From: Nitrososphaerota archaeon
GTDB lineage: Archaea > Thermoproteota > Bathyarchaeia > Bathyarchaeales > Bathycorpusculaceae
Reading direction: 5' to 3'
DNA: 6,984 bases
NCBI GenBank assembly: GCA_031260365.1
Contig: JAIRJY010000112.1
Location: 1-6,984, forward strand
A program made the translations under genes and the position numbers. Positions within the stretch are counted from its first letter, which is position 1. Every line of letters starts with the position of its first letter. The notes under the pieces were generated by a model. That model was not told where the DNA came from. It saw nothing but the letters and a program-made list of their open reading frames with translations, and made no database searches. This document shows positions 5,785 to 6,984 of this stretch, one piece after another.

Positions 5785-5788
5785 GAGG
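5785..5788 (+). promoter_or_regulatory. Shine-Dalgarno site of eL38
   Basis: GAGG within AAGAGGAAAG, 9 nt before ATG 5798, supports this ATG as the start. Confidence 0.55.
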
Positions 5789-5797
5789 AAAGATAGT

Positions 5798-5992
5798 ATG
5801 CCAGCAGAAATGACCGACGTTGAAAGTTTCGTGGCGATGAGTGCTAAAGCAAAGCATTGCCAAGTTAAAAGGAACAAAGATAATGTTAAACTTAAACTTC
5901 GCACTTCTAATCAGTTATATACACTTAAAATTGAGACACTTCGAGCTGACGAAATAATAAAGAAGCTCAAGTGCGAAATAAAAGAAGAGTAA
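5798..5992 (+). CDS. rpl38e: Large ribosomal subunit protein eL38
   Basis: Known role: small protein of the 60S-type large subunit, shared by eukaryotes and some archaea (mainly TACK) and absent from bacteria. Seen: 64 residues, the normal length for archaeal eL38. Features: MPAEMTDVESF start, the central basic strand pair HCQVKRNKDNVKLKLRT (about 20-36), the aromatic LYTLKI segment (about 40-45) and the closing helix DEIIKKLKCEI (about 51-61). The K-R-x-K-D-x-V-K-L-K-L-R-T and LYTLK pattern is what I recognise from family memory; no alignment was run. ATG 5798 has GAGG 9 nt upstream. It stands alone on the plus strand, diverging from the secreted-protein gene, followed by T-tracts, and is presumably a single-gene transcript. 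Confidence 0.88.
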   Translation: MPAEMTDVESFVAMSAKAKHCQVKRNKDNVKLKLRTSNQLYTLKIETLRADEIIKKLKCEIKEE

Positions 5993-6000
5993 AACTCTAA

Positions 6001-6031
6001 TTTTTAATATTTTGTTTAACCATGTTTTTTT
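6001..6031 (+). terminator. T-tract terminator region of eL38
   Basis: T5 at 6001-6005, then TTTTG and a T7 run at 6025-6031, within 40 nt of the stop. Serial T-tracts without a clear hairpin are the usual archaeal intrinsic terminator form. Confidence 0.45.
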
Positions 6032-6134
6032 AAATTGTTAAAGTTAATATAGTAAATATTTAGCAACTTAGCAGTAGGTAATCGGTGTTCTAAAATGGGG
6101 CTATATCGTTTCTAGCTATTTTTAAAAATTAAAA

Positions 6135-6160
6135 TGAACACATATTTTTTGGAGTGTTCA
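6135..6160. repeat. Inverted repeat TGAACAC-N12-GTGTTCA
   Basis: Perfect 7-bp arms (6135-6141, 6154-6160) with a 12-nt AT-rich loop, about 220 nt upstream of the phosphorylase ATG. It could be an RNA hairpin or a dimeric regulator site. Confidence 0.6.
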
Positions 6161-6303
6161 CAATGCGTAGCTAACGATGTTTTTTCATAGTTTTATTGTT
6201 TTTAACGTTTTTCAAGTAAACAACGCACATATTTTACAGTTAATTTTCGTCTACGCACATTTCTCGTAAAGACTGCCTTCACTCTACAAATCTGCATAAA
6301 CGG

Positions 6304-6315
6304 TGAACACGTTCA
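6304..6315. repeat. Inverted repeat TGAAC-AC-GTTCA
   Basis: 5-bp arms around a 2-nt centre, repeating the TGAAC half-site seen at 6135-6160, about 30-40 nt upstream of the candidate TATA box of the phosphorylase gene. Position fits an activator or repressor operator. Confidence 0.5.
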
Positions 6316-6344
6316 TTTTTGGTATTTTATGTGTCAATGCGCTA

Positions 6345-6353
6345 TTTTTATAT
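6345..6353 (+). promoter_or_regulatory. TATA box of the phosphorylase gene, leaderless spacing
   Basis: TTTTTATAT centred about 30 nt upstream of ATG 6379. Typical archaeal spacing puts the transcription start at or within a few bases of the ATG, and no SD site precedes the ATG, so the mRNA is probably leaderless. Confidence 0.5.
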
Positions 6354-6378
6354 GTTATAAAAAATAAAGTAAAGTTTT

Positions 6379-6984
6379 ATGCAAGCAGAAATTGGAATAA
6401 TAGGCGGAACAGGTCTTAATGACCCAAAACTTTTCAGTAACATAAAAGAAGTCACAGTAGATACACCTTACGGAAAACCATCAGACGTAATCAGCATCGG
6501 TGAATTGGGCGGCAAATCTGTGGCGTTTCTTCCAAGGCACGGAAAAAAACACACAATCAGACCAACTGATATACCTGTGCGGGCTAACATTTACGCTTTT
6601 AAACAGTTAGGGGTTAAACGTATACTTGCTCCCTCAACTGTTGGTTCGCTACGTGAAGAATATGTACCGGGTGATATCGTTTTTGTGGATCAATTTATAG
6701 ACAGAACAACAAGACGTGAACAATCGTTCTATACACAAACAGAAGGTAGAGTTTGTCATATTGGTGTTGCAGAACCTATGTGCTTAGAGTTAAGAAAGAC
6801 AGCTATGGATGTTGCCAGAAACTTTGGCATAAAAATGCATGAAACTGGAACATATGTCTGCATTGAAGGTCCACGTTTCAGCACTAAAGCAGAATCTAAA
6901 ATGTATCGTAGTTGGGGTGCAGACATTGTTGGCATGACTCTTGTTCCTGAATGTGTTTTAGCGCGTGAAGCAGAAATTTGTTAT
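6379..6984 (+). CDS. mtnP: S-methyl-5'-thioadenosine phosphorylase, N-terminal 202 residues (runs off the right edge)
   Basis: Known role: cytosolic phosphorolysis of methylthioadenosine (by-product of polyamine synthesis) to adenine and methylthioribose-1-phosphate, feeding methionine and purine salvage. Seen: IGIIGGTGL (5-13), phosphate-binding PRHGKKHTIRP (52-62), GSLREEYVPGDIVFVDQFIDRTT (from 89), then GTYVCIEGPRFST (157-169, with the base-site Phe167), SWGADIVGMT (178-187, Met186 at the sugar site) and PECVLAREAEICY at the edge. The GMT and EGPRF patterns and the DQFIDRTT segment fit MTA phosphorylase, not the related purine nucleoside phosphorylases; the Asp residues that settle adenine specificity lie beyond the window, so methylthioinosine specificity cannot be excluded. 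ATG 6379 is the only start: an in-frame stop lies just upstream. No SD. Confidence 0.93.
   Translation, partial: MQAEIGIIGGTGLNDPKLFSNIKEVTVDTPYGKPSDVISIGELGGKSVAFLPRHGKKHTIRPTDIPVRANIYAFKQLGVKRILAPSTVGSLREEYVPGDIVFVDQFIDRTTRREQSFYTQTEGRVCHIGVAEPMCLELRKTAMDVARNFGIKMHETGTYVCIEGPRFSTKAESKMYRSWGADIVGMTLVPECVLAREAEICY

Larger units (their letters stand above)
5993..6378. other. Spacer of 386 nt between eL38 and the phosphorylase gene
   Basis: No ORF of note on either strand, no tRNA-like T-loop and no C/D box pair. It holds T-tracts after eL38, two inverted repeats built on TGAACAC (6135-6160, 6304-6315), a direct repeat of ACGCACAT (6223-6230, 6253-6260) and a TATA-like box near 6345. It is long for a compact archaeal genome and might hold an unrecognised small RNA. 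Confidence 0.6.

Noticed and set aside
5672..5863. Minus-strand ORF of 63 codons
   Set aside because: Opposes the start of eL38, including its SD site; His/Cys/Trp-rich composition is typical of a shadow frame.

Overview
The window is archaeal chromosomal DNA, AT-rich in its spacers. The evidence is a Nop5-fibrillarin gene pair (core of the C/D-box snoRNP-like RNA methylation machine), a gene for ribosomal protein eL38 (known in the TACK lineage, a few other archaea and eukaryotes), an archaeal-type OBG/YchF-related GTPase with a TGS domain, archaeal-like Shine-Dalgarno (SD) sites and TATA-like boxes at leaderless spacing. The gene set and protein style suggest a mesophilic TACK archaeon, most likely of the Bathyarchaeia type. 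That placement is inference, since no marker in the window fixes the lineage.

Layout. Positions 1-1725 (minus strand) hold nop5 followed, after a 1-nt gap, by the 5' part of the fibrillarin gene, which runs off the left edge. Divergent from them is a cis-prenyltransferase (polyprenyl diphosphate synthase, about 1942-2739, plus), which converges on the GTPase gene (2755-3978, minus) with 15 nt between stop codons. A 370-nt spacer with two inverted repeats follows. Next on the minus strand is a secreted or membrane-anchored protein of unknown function (4351-about 5574), probably a TIM-barrel, preceded and slightly overlapped by a possible 51-codon ORF. On the plus strand eL38 (5798-5992) is followed by a 386-nt spacer with inverted repeats and a TATA-like box, then the first 202 codons of an S-methyl-5'-thioadenosine phosphorylase gene that runs off the right edge.

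How the genes relate. Nop5 and fibrillarin work together on rRNA and tRNA 2'-O-methylation; eL38 and the GTPase also belong to ribosome or translation biology. The cis-prenyltransferase makes the polyprenyl carrier used for N-glycosylation, and the secreted protein carries seven N-X-S/T sequons, so it is a plausible client of that pathway, though they are not in one operon. The phosphorylase is a housekeeping methionine and purine salvage enzyme.

Most notable points: a long RGG/glycine-rich tail on Nop5 with an in-frame 30-bp tandem duplication; two genes whose coding clearly or probably begins upstream of any ATG/GTG/TTG, each with an ATA as a candidate start; the unassigned glycosidase-like surface protein; and recurring TRAACAC-type inverted repeats in promoter-side spacers. 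No mobile element, CRISPR array, tRNA or rRNA was seen.
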